Source: Candidatus Rhodoblastus alkanivorans
GTDB taxonomy: Bacteria > Pseudomonadota > Alphaproteobacteria > Rhizobiales > Beijerinckiaceae
NCBI RefSeq assembly: GCF_022760755.1
Contig: NZ_JAIVFP010000001.1
Coordinates: 3,142,001 to 3,206,000, forward strand
Direction: 5' to 3'
Length of the DNA stretch: 64,000 nt
A model generated the notes under the pieces. The model had not been told where the DNA came from. It saw nothing but the letters and a program-made list of their open reading frames with translations, and ran no database searches. A program made the translations under genes and the position numbers. Shown here in pieces: positions 1 through 8,653 of the stretch (positions are counted from its first letter, which is position 1; each line of letters starts with the position of its first letter).

Positions 1-1152
1 CAGCTCCAGCATGTCGCCCAGAACGGCGATCCGGCGGCCGGCGCCGGACGGTTGCGCCGCTCCAAGCAGTTGAAACGCGGCGCGCATCGAGGCCGGATTG
101 GCGTTGTAGCTTTCGTCGATCAGCAGGAAACTGCTTTCGGGATCGTCGCGGTCGCGCTGCAGGGTTTCGCGCGCCCCGCGTCCCTGCGGCGGCGCGACGC
201 CGGCGAGCGAAGCCGTGATCGCGCTGAATTCGACGCCGACGGCGCGCGCCGCCAGCAGCACGGCAAGGGCGTTGATCGCCATGTGCCGCCCCGGCGCGCC
301 GACGCGGAAATGAAGCTCCTGACGAAGCACGCGCGCCGAAACGCGCGAAAAGCTCTCCTCCGGGTCGAACTTGGTCAGATGAGCGTCGGCGGCGATATTT
401 TCGCCGAAGCTGAGGAGATAGCCCGCGGGCGAGGCCTTGGCCGCCGCTTCGAGGATGGGAAAGGTCTCGACGTCGCGGTTGACGATGGCGACGCCGCCCT
501 TGACGATTCCGGAAAAAATTTCCGCCTTGGCCTGCGCGATTTCCTCGACATTGGCGAAATGTTCGAGATGGACCGGCGCCACATTGGTGACGACCGCGAC
601 ATGGGGCCGGACCATATCGACCAGAGCCGCGATCTCGCCCGCATGGCTCATGCCGATCTCGAACACGGCGTAGCGCGCCGTTTCGGGCAGGCGGGCCAAA
701 GTCAGCGGCACGCCCCAATGATTGTTGTAGGATTTGTCCGAGGCATGGGTCGGCCCGGCGTCGGAGAGGACCTTGCGCAGCATTTCCTTGGTCGAGGTCT
801 TTCCCACCGAGCCGGTGACCGCGACGATCCGCGCCCGGCTGCGCTTGCGCGCCGCGCGTCCCAGACCCTCCAGCGCCTTGAGCACGTCATGGACGATGTA
901 AAGCGTCCCGAGATGTTTGAGCGCGTCGGCATGGGCTTCGTCCACCACCGCCGCGACCGCGCCGCGGTCGAAGGCCGCGCCGACATAATCGTGGCCGTCG
1001 CTGCGATCGCCCTTGATGGCGAAGAACAGCTCGCCCGGCAGGAGGGTGCGGGTGTCGATCGAAATTCCGGTCGCGCCCTCGGGCGGAAGCCCGAGAACCC
1101 GCGCCCGCAGGGGCGCGACGAGACCGAGACCGCTCCAGAGAATTTCGCTCAT
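1..1152 (-). CDS. murF: UDP-N-acetylmuramoyl-tripeptide--D-alanyl-D-alanine ligase (MurF), 3' part missing
   Basis: MurF adds the D-Ala-D-Ala dipeptide to UDP-MurNAc-tripeptide in the cytoplasm, the last soluble step of murein precursor synthesis. Translation of the minus strand gives 384 codons with no stop before the window edge. The Mur-ligase ATP-binding loop VTGSVGKTSTKE is near residue 115, followed by the SYNNHWGVPLTL substrate-binding stretch. The ATG at 1152 overlaps the murE stop in an ATGA junction, so translation is probably coupled. The usual length is about 460-480 residues, so roughly the last fifth is outside the window. The frame is open through the edge, with no sign of damage. 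Confidence 0.95.
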   Translation of the reverse strand, partial: MSEILWSGLGLVAPLRARVLGLPPEGATGISIDTRTLLPGELFFAIKGDRSDGHDYVGAAFDRGAVAAVVDEAHADALKHLGTLYIVHDVLKALEGLGRAARKRSRARIVAVTGSVGKTSTKEMLRKVLSDAGPTHASDKSYNNHWGVPLTLARLPETARYAVFEIGMSHAGEIAALVDMVRPHVAVVTNVAPVHLEHFANVEEIAQAKAEIFSGIVKGGVAIVNRDVETFPILEAAAKASPAGYLLSFGENIAADAHLTKFDPEESFSRVSARVLRQELHFRVGAPGRHMAINALAVLLAARAVGVEFSAITASLAGVAPPQGRGARETLQRDRDDPESSFLLIDESYNANPASMRAAFQLLGAAQPSGAGRRIAVLGDMLEL

Positions 1153-2594
1153 GTGGCGCACTCCGCCAGCGCCGCGCGCGCCTCGTCGTGATCGGAAAAG
1201 GGCAGCAGGGTCTTGCCGACGAGCTGCCCGGTCTCGTGGCCCTTGCCAGCGATGAGGAGAAGATCGCCCTCCCCCAGCATCGCCACGCCCGCCCTGATGG
1301 CCGAGGCGCGGTCGCCGATCTCCCGCGCGCCTGGCGCCGCGGCGAGGATTTGCGCGCGGATCGACGCCGGCTCCTCGCTGCGCGGATTGTCGTCGGTGAC
1401 GATGACCACATCGGCGCAGCGCGTCGCAATCCCGCCCATGATCGGCCTTTTGCCCGCGTCGCGGTCGCCGCCGCAGCCGAAAACCACGATGAGCCGGCCT
1501 TTTGCGAAAGGACGCAAAGCGGCGAGCGCCTTTTCCAGCGCGTCCGGCTTGTGGGCGTAATCGACGAAAACCGGCGCGCCCTTCCGGTCGCCGACCCGCT
1601 CCAACCGGCCCGGCGCGCCGCGCAAGATTTCGAGCGCGGCGAAGACTTTTTCCGGCGGCGCGCCGGCGGCGAGCGCGAGGCCCGCCGCGACCAAAGCGTT
1701 CTCGGCCTGGAACTGGCCGGCGAGCGGCAGTTTTACAGCGATCTCGCGGCCCTCGAACACAAGCTCAAGCCGCAGCGCAAAACCTTCCGCGCGCGCCTCT
1801 TTCAGGCGCAGGCCTTCGCCTTTGGCGCCGACAGTGAACAGCTTCAAGCCGTGCGCGCGGCAGGCCTCGATCACCCGCCCCGCATAGTCGCCGTCGGCCG
1901 CGACCACCGCGGTCTGGCCGGGCTTGAGCAGATCCGTGAACAACCGCAGCTTGGCGGCGAGATAGTCGTCGAGGCTGGCGTGATAATCGAGATGGTCGCG
2001 CGAGAGATTGGTGAAGCCGGCGGCCACAAGGCGCACGCCGTCGAGCCGGCGCTGGTCGAGGCCGTGCGAGGAGGCCTCCATCGCCAGATGGGTCACGCCC
2101 TCGCCTGCCAGGGCGTCGAGCGTTTGGTGCAGGGTCACGGGATCGGGCGTGGTCAGCGAGCCATAGACCGCGCCCCCCGGCTGCACCACCCCGATCGTGC
2201 CGAGCGAGGCGGCTTCAAGGCCGCAGAAGGCGAAAATCTGGCGGGTGAAATCGGCGACCGAAGTCTTGCCCGAGGTCCCCGTTACAGCGACGATTTTCTC
2301 CGGCTGACGGGGAAAGAGCGCGGCCGCCGCCAGCGACAGGCTTTGGCGCGCATCCGCCGCCTGGATATAGGGCGCGCCCGCGAGCGCCGCAGGCGCCGGC
2401 CTGTCGCCGACCACGGCTACGGCCCCCGCCGCAAGCGCCTGGGCCGCGAATTGCATGCCGTCGGCCTTGCTCCCGCTCAACGCGAAAAACAGCGCGCCGG
2501 GCGCGACGGCGCGGCTGTCGGCCGTCACGCTTGTGACGTCGAGGCCGCGCCATGTCGAAGGCGCATCGGGCAGCAAGGCGGCAAGGCGCATCAA
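1149..2594 (-). CDS. murE: UDP-N-acetylmuramoyl-L-alanyl-D-glutamate--2,6-diaminopimelate ligase (MurE)
   Basis: MurE adds the third amino acid of the murein stem peptide. The protein has 481 residues, a normal MurE length. The ATP loop VTGTSGKTSVADF lies near residue 105. The motif DDNPRSE near residue 400 is the hallmark of meso-diaminopimelate specificity, so the organism should have DAP-type murein. The gene lies between ftsI and murF with 4-base ATGA overlaps on both sides. It starts with two consecutive ATG codons; the first forms the overlap with the ftsI stop and was chosen. Confidence 0.97.
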   Translation of the reverse strand: MMRLAALLPDAPSTWRGLDVTSVTADSRAVAPGALFFALSGSKADGMQFAAQALAAGAVAVVGDRPAPAALAGAPYIQAADARQSLSLAAAALFPRQPEKIVAVTGTSGKTSVADFTRQIFAFCGLEAASLGTIGVVQPGGAVYGSLTTPDPVTLHQTLDALAGEGVTHLAMEASSHGLDQRRLDGVRLVAAGFTNLSRDHLDYHASLDDYLAAKLRLFTDLLKPGQTAVVAADGDYAGRVIEACRAHGLKLFTVGAKGEGLRLKEARAEGFALRLELVFEGREIAVKLPLAGQFQAENALVAAGLALAAGAPPEKVFAALEILRGAPGRLERVGDRKGAPVFVDYAHKPDALEKALAALRPFAKGRLIVVFGCGGDRDAGKRPIMGGIATRCADVVIVTDDNPRSEEPASIRAQILAAAPGAREIGDRASAIRAGVAMLGEGDLLLIAGKGHETGQLVGKTLLPFSDHDEARAALAECAT

Positions 2595-4516
2595 TGGTCT
2601 CCGGCGCCGGTGATCGGAGGCGCGTTGGCGAAGCCATAGCCCATGCGCGCCAGCAGAGGGAAGGGCTCGGTCGGCAGCTTAAGGCGCGGCGCCAGGCCGA
2701 GCAGAGGCGTGACGCGCTCGATCAACCTGCCGGTGACATAGCCGGAATTATAGGCGGCGGTGTTCCAGTTGCCGTCCTGCTTCAGGCCTTTCGGCTCGTC
2801 CATCACCGTCATGAACAGATAGCGCGGCTTGTCGGCCGGCACGACCGCCATGAACGTGGTGAAAACCAGGTGCTTGGAGTAACGCCCATTGACCACCTTT
2901 TCCGCCGTGCCAGTCTTGCCGCCGACGAAATAGCCGGGAATATTAGCTTTTTTCGCCGTGCCGATGACCGCGTTGAGGCGCAGGATGTAGCGCAGGGCCT
3001 CGCTGGTTTCGGGCTTGACGACCCGCGGCTCGCTCGTCTTGCTGAAACCGGGCGGCCGCTTGAGGAAAGTGGGCGTGATGAGATAGCCGCCATTGACCAA
3101 GGCGCCGACCGCCATCATCGCCTGCAACGGCGCGACCGCCAGACCATGGCCGAAGGCGATGGTCATGGTCGAGATGTCGCTCCAATGGCGCGGCAGGATC
3201 GGCTCGGCGTTTTCCGGCAGTTCGGTGCGCATGCGCGTCAGCTGGCCCATCTTGCGCAGGAAGGCCTGGTGACCTTCGACGCCGACCATCAGCGCCAGTT
3301 TCGCCGAGCCGATATTGGACGAATAGGTGAAGATTTCGGGCAGGGTCAGCGGGTGATGCTGCGGCTCGAAATCGTGGATGTAATTGTGGCCGGCGCGCAG
3401 GGGATTGCTCACATCCACGCGGGTGTTCAGCGTGGCCTTGCCCGAATCCAGGGCCATGGCGAGCGTCAGCGCCTTGAAGGTCGAGCCCATTTCATGGACG
3501 CCGACGGTGAGCTGGTTGATGGCGCCGGGTTTGAGCGCGTCAACCGGATTGCTCGGATCGTAATCGGGCAGCGAGGCTTCGGCGACCACCTCCCCGGTGT
3601 TCACATCCAGGATCGCGGCGGCGGCGGCCTTGGCCGAAAAGCGCTGCATCGCCTGCTCGAGTTCGTCGCGCAGGGCATGGGTGGCGCGCATGTCGAGCGA
3701 GAGGGAGATGGGCTTGAGATTGTCCGGCGTGAGCTTGAAACCGGCGTCGTGAAGGTCGGAAAGCCCCTGCCCGTCAATATATTTCTCGATTCCCGCGATG
3801 CCTTGATTGTCCGAATTGGTGAAGCCCAGCGCATGGGCGGCGAGCGGGCCGTTGGGATAAATGCGCTTGTTTTCCGGCAGGAAGCCGACGCCCGGCAGGC
3901 CCAGGCGGAAGATCGCCTGCTGCTGGGCGGGCGTGACGGCGCGCTTGACCCAGACGAAACCTTTGCGCGAGCCGAGCTTGGCGCGCAGCTCGCGGGCGTT
4001 GAGGTCCGGCAGGATGGCGGTGATCAGCTCGGTCGCCTCGTCCTTGTCGATGATGTTGCGCGGCTCGGCGAAGACCGACATCACCTTGACGTCCATGGCG
4101 AGCAGTTCGCCATTGCGATCGACGATTTCCGGCCGCGCCGCGGAAATCGCCTCGGACGCCTCGCGGCGCAAGGATTCCGGGTCCGGCTTCGTGCCGAGAT
4201 AGGCCAGACGGCCGACGAAAAGCAGGAAAAGCCCGGAGAAGGCGAGGGCCGTCAGCCGGATACGGAAGCGGCTTTTCGACATATGGGTGCCGAAGATCGC
4301 GCGCAGCGCCTTTTTCAGGTTGAACCGCCGGCGTGGCGGCGGCGGCGCGGGCGGGGCCTCGGGCGCGGGCGCGGCGGCGGGCGGCGGCTCGACCGGCGCG
4401 AAAGCCGGCGCTTCGGCGGGCGCGAAAGCCGGCGCCGCATGAACCTGCGACGCATTCATGGGCGCCGGATACTCCGTCTCAAATTCGGGTTCGATCCGCG
4501 CGGGCGCTCCTGCCAT
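2591..4516 (-). CDS. ftsI: Division-specific peptidoglycan transpeptidase FtsI / PBP3
   Basis: FtsI is the class B penicillin-binding protein that crosslinks septal murein. The 641-residue protein has a long proline/alanine-rich cytoplasmic tail (about 90 residues), one membrane helix near residues 105-125 (LTALAFSGLFLLFVGRLAYL), a PBP dimerisation region, and a transpeptidase domain with the catalytic SxxK in GSTFKAL, SxN in YSSNIGS and KTGT in GGKTGTAEK. The start at 4516 has a good ribosome-binding site (GGGGAG at about 4523-4528) overlapping the ftsL stop. An internal ATG at 4459 would shorten the tail by 19 residues. The Pro-rich tail is longer than in enterobacterial PBP3. Confidence 0.96.
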   Translation of the reverse strand: MAGAPARIEPEFETEYPAPMNASQVHAAPAFAPAEAPAFAPVEPPPAAAPAPEAPPAPPPPRRRFNLKKALRAIFGTHMSKSRFRIRLTALAFSGLFLLFVGRLAYLGTKPDPESLRREASEAISAARPEIVDRNGELLAMDVKVMSVFAEPRNIIDKDEATELITAILPDLNARELRAKLGSRKGFVWVKRAVTPAQQQAIFRLGLPGVGFLPENKRIYPNGPLAAHALGFTNSDNQGIAGIEKYIDGQGLSDLHDAGFKLTPDNLKPISLSLDMRATHALRDELEQAMQRFSAKAAAAAILDVNTGEVVAEASLPDYDPSNPVDALKPGAINQLTVGVHEMGSTFKALTLAMALDSGKATLNTRVDVSNPLRAGHNYIHDFEPQHHPLTLPEIFTYSSNIGSAKLALMVGVEGHQAFLRKMGQLTRMRTELPENAEPILPRHWSDISTMTIAFGHGLAVAPLQAMMAVGALVNGGYLITPTFLKRPPGFSKTSEPRVVKPETSEALRYILRLNAVIGTAKKANIPGYFVGGKTGTAEKVVNGRYSKHLVFTTFMAVVPADKPRYLFMTVMDEPKGLKQDGNWNTAAYNSGYVTGRLIERVTPLLGLAPRLKLPTEPFPLLARMGYGFANAPPITGAGDH

Positions 4517-4519
4517 GGC

Positions 4520-4948
4520 CTATCTCCCCGTCCGTGACGACGCCGAGGCGCCCGGTCCCGTCTGCGCCGGGACCGTGGCCGGCGTGGCAGTGGCGCCCGC
4601 CGCGCCCGGCGTCGTGACCGGCGAGCCGAGTCCGAGTTGCTTGAGTTCGGCGCCGATCTCGTCTGTGCTCGGCCCCCGGTCGGGCAGGCTGGCGAGCGAG
4701 GCGATCTGCGACAATTGCATCACCTGACCGCCGAGATATTGGTCGGCCAGGGCCTCGATGCGCACCGGCGCGGCGACATGCGCCCATTCAGCCCGCGCCA
4801 TGGCCAGTCCGTTCTTTTCGGCTTGCAATTCGCGCTTCAGCCTGGCCACTTTCTCGACCTGGTAGAGCGTCGCATATTTGATCGAATAGGCGTAAACCGC
4901 CGATCCGATCAGCACGACGATCGCGAGGACATTCATCAAGCGCAGCAT
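4520..4948 (-). CDS. ftsL: Cell division protein FtsL
   Basis: Small bitopic divisome protein of 142 residues. An N-terminal membrane helix (about residues 5-24) is followed by a heptad-like coiled-coil region (YQVEKVARLKRELQAEKN), as expected for FtsL, which forms a complex with FtsB and FtsQ and helps activate FtsWI. The C-terminal third is low-complexity (Pro/Ala/Thr) and variable in the family. Identification rests on topology plus position between rsmH and ftsI, because FtsL sequence is poorly conserved. It starts one base after the rsmH stop. Confidence 0.88.
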   Translation of the reverse strand: MLRLMNVLAIVVLIGSAVYAYSIKYATLYQVEKVARLKRELQAEKNGLAMARAEWAHVAAPVRIEALADQYLGGQVMQLSQIASLASLPDRGPSTDEIGAELKQLGLGSPVTTPGAAGATATPATVPAQTGPGASASSRTGR

Positions 4949-4949
4949 G

Positions 4950-5918
4950 TCAGCGGCCCTCCTCTCGCGGCGCGGGCGGCGCCTCCGTCCGTTCGGCCCA
5001 GCGTAATTTGGCTGAGCGGGCGCGCGGATTGCGGATGCATTCGGCGGCGCCCGGTGCGACCGGCTGAGGCCCGAACAGCCTGAAGGTCGGCGTCGGCGGC
5101 GGTTCTTCGCCCGGCAGCAGCCGCGACGGCGCGCGGCCGCGCCCGGAGCGCGCGGCGAAGAAATGCTTGACGATGCGGTCTTCCAGCGAATGGAACGTCA
5201 CCACCGCGAGCCGTCCGCCGGGGCGCAGGAGGCGCTCGGCCGCTGCGAGCGCGCGGGTCAGTTCGTCGAGTTCCTCATTGACCGCGATGCGCAGCGCCTG
5301 GAAGGAGCGCGTCGCCGGATGGATGTCCTGCGGCCGGCCGGGATTGGCCCGGGCGATGATCTGCGCCAGCGCGGCGGTGGTCACGATCGGCGCCTTGGTC
5401 CGCTCGGCGACGATGGCCCGCGCGATGCGGCGCGAGGCGCGCTCCTCCCCGAAATGATAGAGCAGGTCGGCGAGCGCGCCCTCCTCCATCTCATTCACCA
5501 GATCGGCGGCGCTGCGGCCCACCTTTTCCATGCGCATGTCGAGCGGGCCGTCGAAGCGGAAGGAGAAGCCCCGCTCCGGCTCGTCGAACTGCATCGACGA
5601 CACGCCGATGTCGAGGACGATTCCATCGAAGGGCCCGAGCCCTTTTTCGCGCGCCGCCGCCTCCATCCGCGAGAAGCGGGTCTGGACCAAAGTCAGCCGG
5701 CCGCCGCTTTCCGCGACGAGGCCCGCGCCGCCCTGGATCGCGGTCGGGTCGCGATCGAGCGCAAGCACCCGTCCGCCGGCGGAGAGAATGAGGCGGGAAT
5801 AGCCGCCGGCGCCGAAAGTTCCGTCGAGATAAAGGCCGCCGGGCGCGACCGCCAAAGCGTCCATCGCCTCGGCCGCGAGCACCGGAACATGGGGCGTTTC
5901 GGGCGCGATCTCAGTCAT
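4950..5918 (-). CDS. rsmH: 16S rRNA (cytosine1402-N4)-methyltransferase RsmH (MraW)
   Basis: RsmH methylates C1402 of 16S rRNA in the ribosomal P site. I start it at the ATG at 5918, giving 322 residues beginning [14 protein letters not shown], which matches the family start (PHVPVL). An upstream in-frame extension to 6044 is arginine-rich and looks non-coding. The SAM-binding loop GTFGAGGYS is near residue 35, and the DIGVSSMQ and FHSLEDR motifs typical of MraW are present. It leads the rsmH-ftsL-ftsI-murE-murF operon. The mraZ gene that usually precedes it is absent between 5919 and rnpB. Confidence 0.96.
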   Translation of the reverse strand: MTEIAPETPHVPVLAAEAMDALAVAPGGLYLDGTFGAGGYSRLILSAGGRVLALDRDPTAIQGGAGLVAESGGRLTLVQTRFSRMEAAAREKGLGPFDGIVLDIGVSSMQFDEPERGFSFRFDGPLDMRMEKVGRSAADLVNEMEEGALADLLYHFGEERASRRIARAIVAERTKAPIVTTAALAQIIARANPGRPQDIHPATRSFQALRIAVNEELDELTRALAAAERLLRPGGRLAVVTFHSLEDRIVKHFFAARSGRGRAPSRLLPGEEPPPTPTFRLFGPQPVAPGAAECIRNPRARSAKLRWAERTEAPPAPREEGR

Positions 5919-6139
5919 CCGCGCCCTCGCGTGTCGGCGGCGCGCGCCGATGCGCCAGAAGGCCGTTCCGCCTGCGTGACGGCGCGGCGGCGCGAGACCG
6001 CGGGGATCGCGAATTCGGTTGGCATGGGGCGTTTGGAGCGTCAAGGCGGCGACGGGCTTGGAGAAAATACATTTGGCCCGATTAAAGCATCGTTAGCGTT
6101 AAGAACCCATTTACGCGACGAAAGGGTATCGCGTTGGGA

Positions 6140-6507
<368 letters not shown>

Positions 6508-6513
6508 GGGTCC

Positions 6514-6541
6514 GGCATAGCAGCGAAAAGCGGCCCGTCAA
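6514..6541 (-). promoter_or_regulatory. Sigma-70-type promoter of rnpB
   Basis: On the minus strand TTGACG (6541-6536) and TATGCC (6519-6514) are separated by 16 bases. The predicted start, seven bases beyond the -10 box, falls at 6507, exactly where the RNase P P1 helix begins. The agreement of two independent criteria supports both calls. Confidence 0.75.
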
Positions 6542-6689
6542 GCCTTTTGGCGTCACAAAGTAGCAACACGGCGGCACAACCTGATGATTAAGCCGAAATT
6601 GCGCTTGAATGGCCTCGCCAACTGTTCAATGTTCGTTGTGTGTTTTCGTCGGCGCCGTCTCGGACGCGCAGGGCGGTGCGGAGGTTTGA

Positions 6690-6977
6690 ATGAAGAAAGT
6701 CGTGATTCCAGTGGTCGCCCTGGCGGCCTGTCTCGGCCTCTCGGGCTGCAATACGCCCCAGGATCGGGCGGTCGGCGGCGCGCTGCTCGGCGGCGCGACC
6801 GGCGCGACGATCGGCGGCCTCGCCACGGGCCGGGCCGGCGGCGCGGTCGCCGGCGGCGTTCTGGGCGCGGCGGCCGGCGGCATCATCGGCGCCAACACGG
6901 CGCCGCCGCCGCGTCGGCGCTGCGCGGAATTCGAGGTTGACGCCTATGGCGACCGCCACTGCGTCGCCTGGTACTGA
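6690..6977 (+). CDS. Small glycine-zipper outer-membrane-type lipoprotein
   Basis: A 95-residue protein with a lipoprotein signal ending in the lipobox LSGC (Cys20), then a glycine-zipper segment of about 45 residues rich in GGA and GGI steps (GGATGATIGGLATGRAGGAV) resembling glycine-zipper 2TM/OmpA-like lipoproteins, and a short tail with two cysteines. The likely role is an envelope structural or stress lipoprotein; the exact partner is unknown. The start has a strong ribosome-binding site (GGAGG). A rho-independent terminator follows directly, so it is probably monocistronic. Confidence 0.85.
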   Translation: MKKVVIPVVALAACLGLSGCNTPQDRAVGGALLGGATGATIGGLATGRAGGAVAGGVLGAAAGGIIGANTAPPPRRRCAEFEVDAYGDRHCVAWY

Positions 6978-7000
6978 ACTGCTCCCAATTCTGGACGCGA

Positions 7001-7025
7001 GGCGGCCCTGCGCGGGCCGCCTTTT
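7001..7025 (+). terminator. Rho-independent terminator after the glycine-zipper lipoprotein gene
   Basis: A perfect 8-bp stem GGCGGCCC/GGGCCGCC with a 5-base loop (7009-7013) is followed by TTTT at 7022-7025. It lies 24 bases after the stop at 6977 and before the amidase start. Confidence 0.8.
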
Positions 7026-7041
7026 CGATTCCCCGAGATCC

Positions 7042-7797
7042 ATGTCGCCTGATAGCCCGCTCGCCGGAAAATTCCACCCCTCGCCCAATCACGGCGCGCG
7101 CCTGGGCTCCCCAACCGACATCATCGTCCTCCATTACACCGGCATGCCGACGGGCGAGGCGGCGCTGGAGCTGCTCTGCGCGCCGGATTCCCAGGTTTCC
7201 TGCCATTATGTGATCTGGGAGGACGGGCGCATCTGGCAACTGGTTCCGGAATCGCGCCGCGCCTGGCACGCCGGGAAAAGCTTCTGGGCCGGCGAGAAGG
7301 ATCTGAACTCCCGCTCCATCGGCATCGAATTGGTCCATCCCGGCCATAGAGGCGGCTCCCCGCCCTATGCGCAAGCGCAGATCGCCGCCACGATCGCCCT
7401 GGTGCGCGACATTTCGGACCGGCTGAAAATACGGCCCGAGCGCATCCTCGCCCATTCCGACATTGCGCCCGCGCGCAAGCGGGACCCCGGCGAATTCTTC
7501 CCCTGGGACCGGCTCAACGCCGCCGGCCTCGGCCATTGGGCCGCCGCCGCCCCGATCCGGCCCGGCCCGGCCTATGAGCAGGGCGCGATGGGGCCGCCGG
7601 TAGCCGCGCTGCAATCCCTGCTCGCGGCCTATGGCTATGAGGTGGCGCCGAGCGGGGCTTACGACGAGGCGACGCGTGACGCCATCGCGGCCTTTCAGCG
7701 CCATTTCCGGCCGGAAAAGGTCGATGGAATCGCCGACCTTTCCACCGTCGAGACCCTGCGGAATCTGCTTCAAAGCCTGCCGGGCGCCGCCGCCTGA
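7042..7797 (+). CDS. N-acetylmuramoyl-L-alanine amidase, AmiD type, with C-terminal peptidoglycan-binding domain
   Basis: The product cleaves the amide bond between MurNAc and the stem peptide. From the ATG at 7042 it has 251 residues: a PGRP/amidase-2 domain with candidate zinc ligands in VLHYTG, RAWHAGKS and LAHSDIAPARKRDPG, then a PG_binding_1 domain (YEQGAMGPPVAALQSLL) near the C terminus. Neither the upstream extension nor the chosen start encodes a clear signal peptide, so cytoplasmic murein recycling (AmpD-like) or unusual export are both possible. The amidase-rnpB-rsmH neighbourhood is typical of Rhizobiales. Confidence 0.9.
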   Translation: MSPDSPLAGKFHPSPNHGARLGSPTDIIVLHYTGMPTGEAALELLCAPDSQVSCHYVIWEDGRIWQLVPESRRAWHAGKSFWAGEKDLNSRSIGIELVHPGHRGGSPPYAQAQIAATIALVRDISDRLKIRPERILAHSDIAPARKRDPGEFFPWDRLNAAGLGHWAAAAPIRPGPAYEQGAMGPPVAALQSLLAAYGYEVAPSGAYDEATRDAIAAFQRHFRPEKVDGIADLSTVETLRNLLQSLPGAAA

Positions 7798-7867
7798 ATT
7801 TCCTTGAACCCGAACGCCTCCCGCCGCGACCAATACGCAAAGGTCGCAAGCCGACAGGGAGGAAGCC

Positions 7868-8101
7868 ATGGAAAAGTCGCGGGACACCGGAATCGTTCGG
7901 ATTTTCGAACAGGCCGTGGACGTCGTCGAGGACATTGGCGACAACGTCATCAACTGCGAAGTTTTTCGCGCCTGGGACGAACTTACCTATCCCCTGCTCT
8001 ATACGACCAGCGCGCTCTGGTCCGGCGCGGCGGCGGCGATGATCCAGTCGGCGACGCAAATCATGGCGCCTGCCGCCGACGGGGGCGCCCGATTGCATTG
8101 A
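7868..8101 (+). CDS. Small hypothetical protein, 77 aa
   Basis: I do not recognise this gene. It is supported by a good ribosome-binding site (AGGGAGGAAG) just before the ATG and a composition unlike random frames. The N-terminal half is acidic and amphipathic; residues 45-70 (LLYTTSALWSGAAAAMIQSA) could form one membrane-associated helix. It lies alone on the plus strand between the amidase gene and the convergent DUF2853 gene. No cysteine or metal-binding motif is evident. Confidence 0.6.
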   Translation: MEKSRDTGIVRIFEQAVDVVEDIGDNVINCEVFRAWDELTYPLLYTTSALWSGAAAAMIQSATQIMAPAADGGARLH

Positions 8102-8170
8102 CACGAGCGGAAGCAACGAGGCTATCCGCGTGTTCTTTCAATAGGTTGAAACGTGGATGGTTTCGGCATG

Positions 8171-8190
8171 GCCCGGCGCAAGCGCCGGGC
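8171..8190. repeat. Perfect 9-bp palindrome, REP-like intergenic element
   Basis: GCCCGGCGC-AA-GCGCCGGGC forms a perfect hairpin in the convergent gap between the 77-aa gene and the DUF2853 gene. The flank reads GGCATG before the hairpin, as in the abundant GGCATGACCC-type palindromic repeats of Rhizobiales. It may also end transcription from both sides, although there is no clean T tract. Confidence 0.6.
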
Positions 8191-8238
8191 GCAAATTCAA
8201 CGCGCCCGCAATGAACGCGTCGATTGTCCGACAGGTCC

Positions 8239-8547
8239 TCAGAAGGCGTCGAGCTTGCCCAGTTCCTCGGCGACCAGATAATAAAAGGCCGCGCGGGACT
8301 TGTGGTTGTTGCCCTTCATCTTTTCGACGGTGCTTTTGATGGCGGCGTCGATCGCGGCGTCGTCGGTCACGCCGAGCTTTTTCTTGGCCCAATTGTTGTG
8401 GACCGTCTTCAGCTCATCGGGGTCCGACGAGGAGACCAAGGCCGAATCGCGATTGTGCAAGGCGATGTTGAGATATTTCAGCAGGGCGTTCACCTTGGCC
8501 TCATCGGCTTCGGGCGCGTATTTCTTGATTTCGGCGGCGTGGTCCAT
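8239..8547 (-). CDS. DUF2853 family protein
   Basis: A 102-residue, charged, cytoplasmic, all-helical protein that matches the DUF2853 pattern: an ALLKYLNIALHNRDSALVSSS block near residues 21-41, then WAKKKLG and a conserved KSRAAFYYLVAEEL C-terminal helix. Function is unknown; the family is common in alphaproteobacteria. It is monocistronic as far as visible, with a ribosome-binding site (GGGAGGATTCG) before the ATG. Confidence 0.88.
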   Translation of the reverse strand: MDHAAEIKKYAPEADEAKVNALLKYLNIALHNRDSALVSSSDPDELKTVHNNWAKKKLGVTDDAAIDAAIKSTVEKMKGNNHKSRAAFYYLVAEELGKLDAF

Positions 8548-8653
8548 CGAATCCTCCCGACTTCGGCGCGGCCCGGCGGGAAATGGGCCGCGCGGCTCAA
8601 GTTAGTCCTTTCGCGGCGAAAACCAAGCTGACGAAAATCACTTCCCGCAAATA

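Noticed and set aside
1188-2639. Long plus-strand frame opposite murE
   Set aside because: It runs antisense to a complete MurE with all motifs; composition is a GC-rich shadow.
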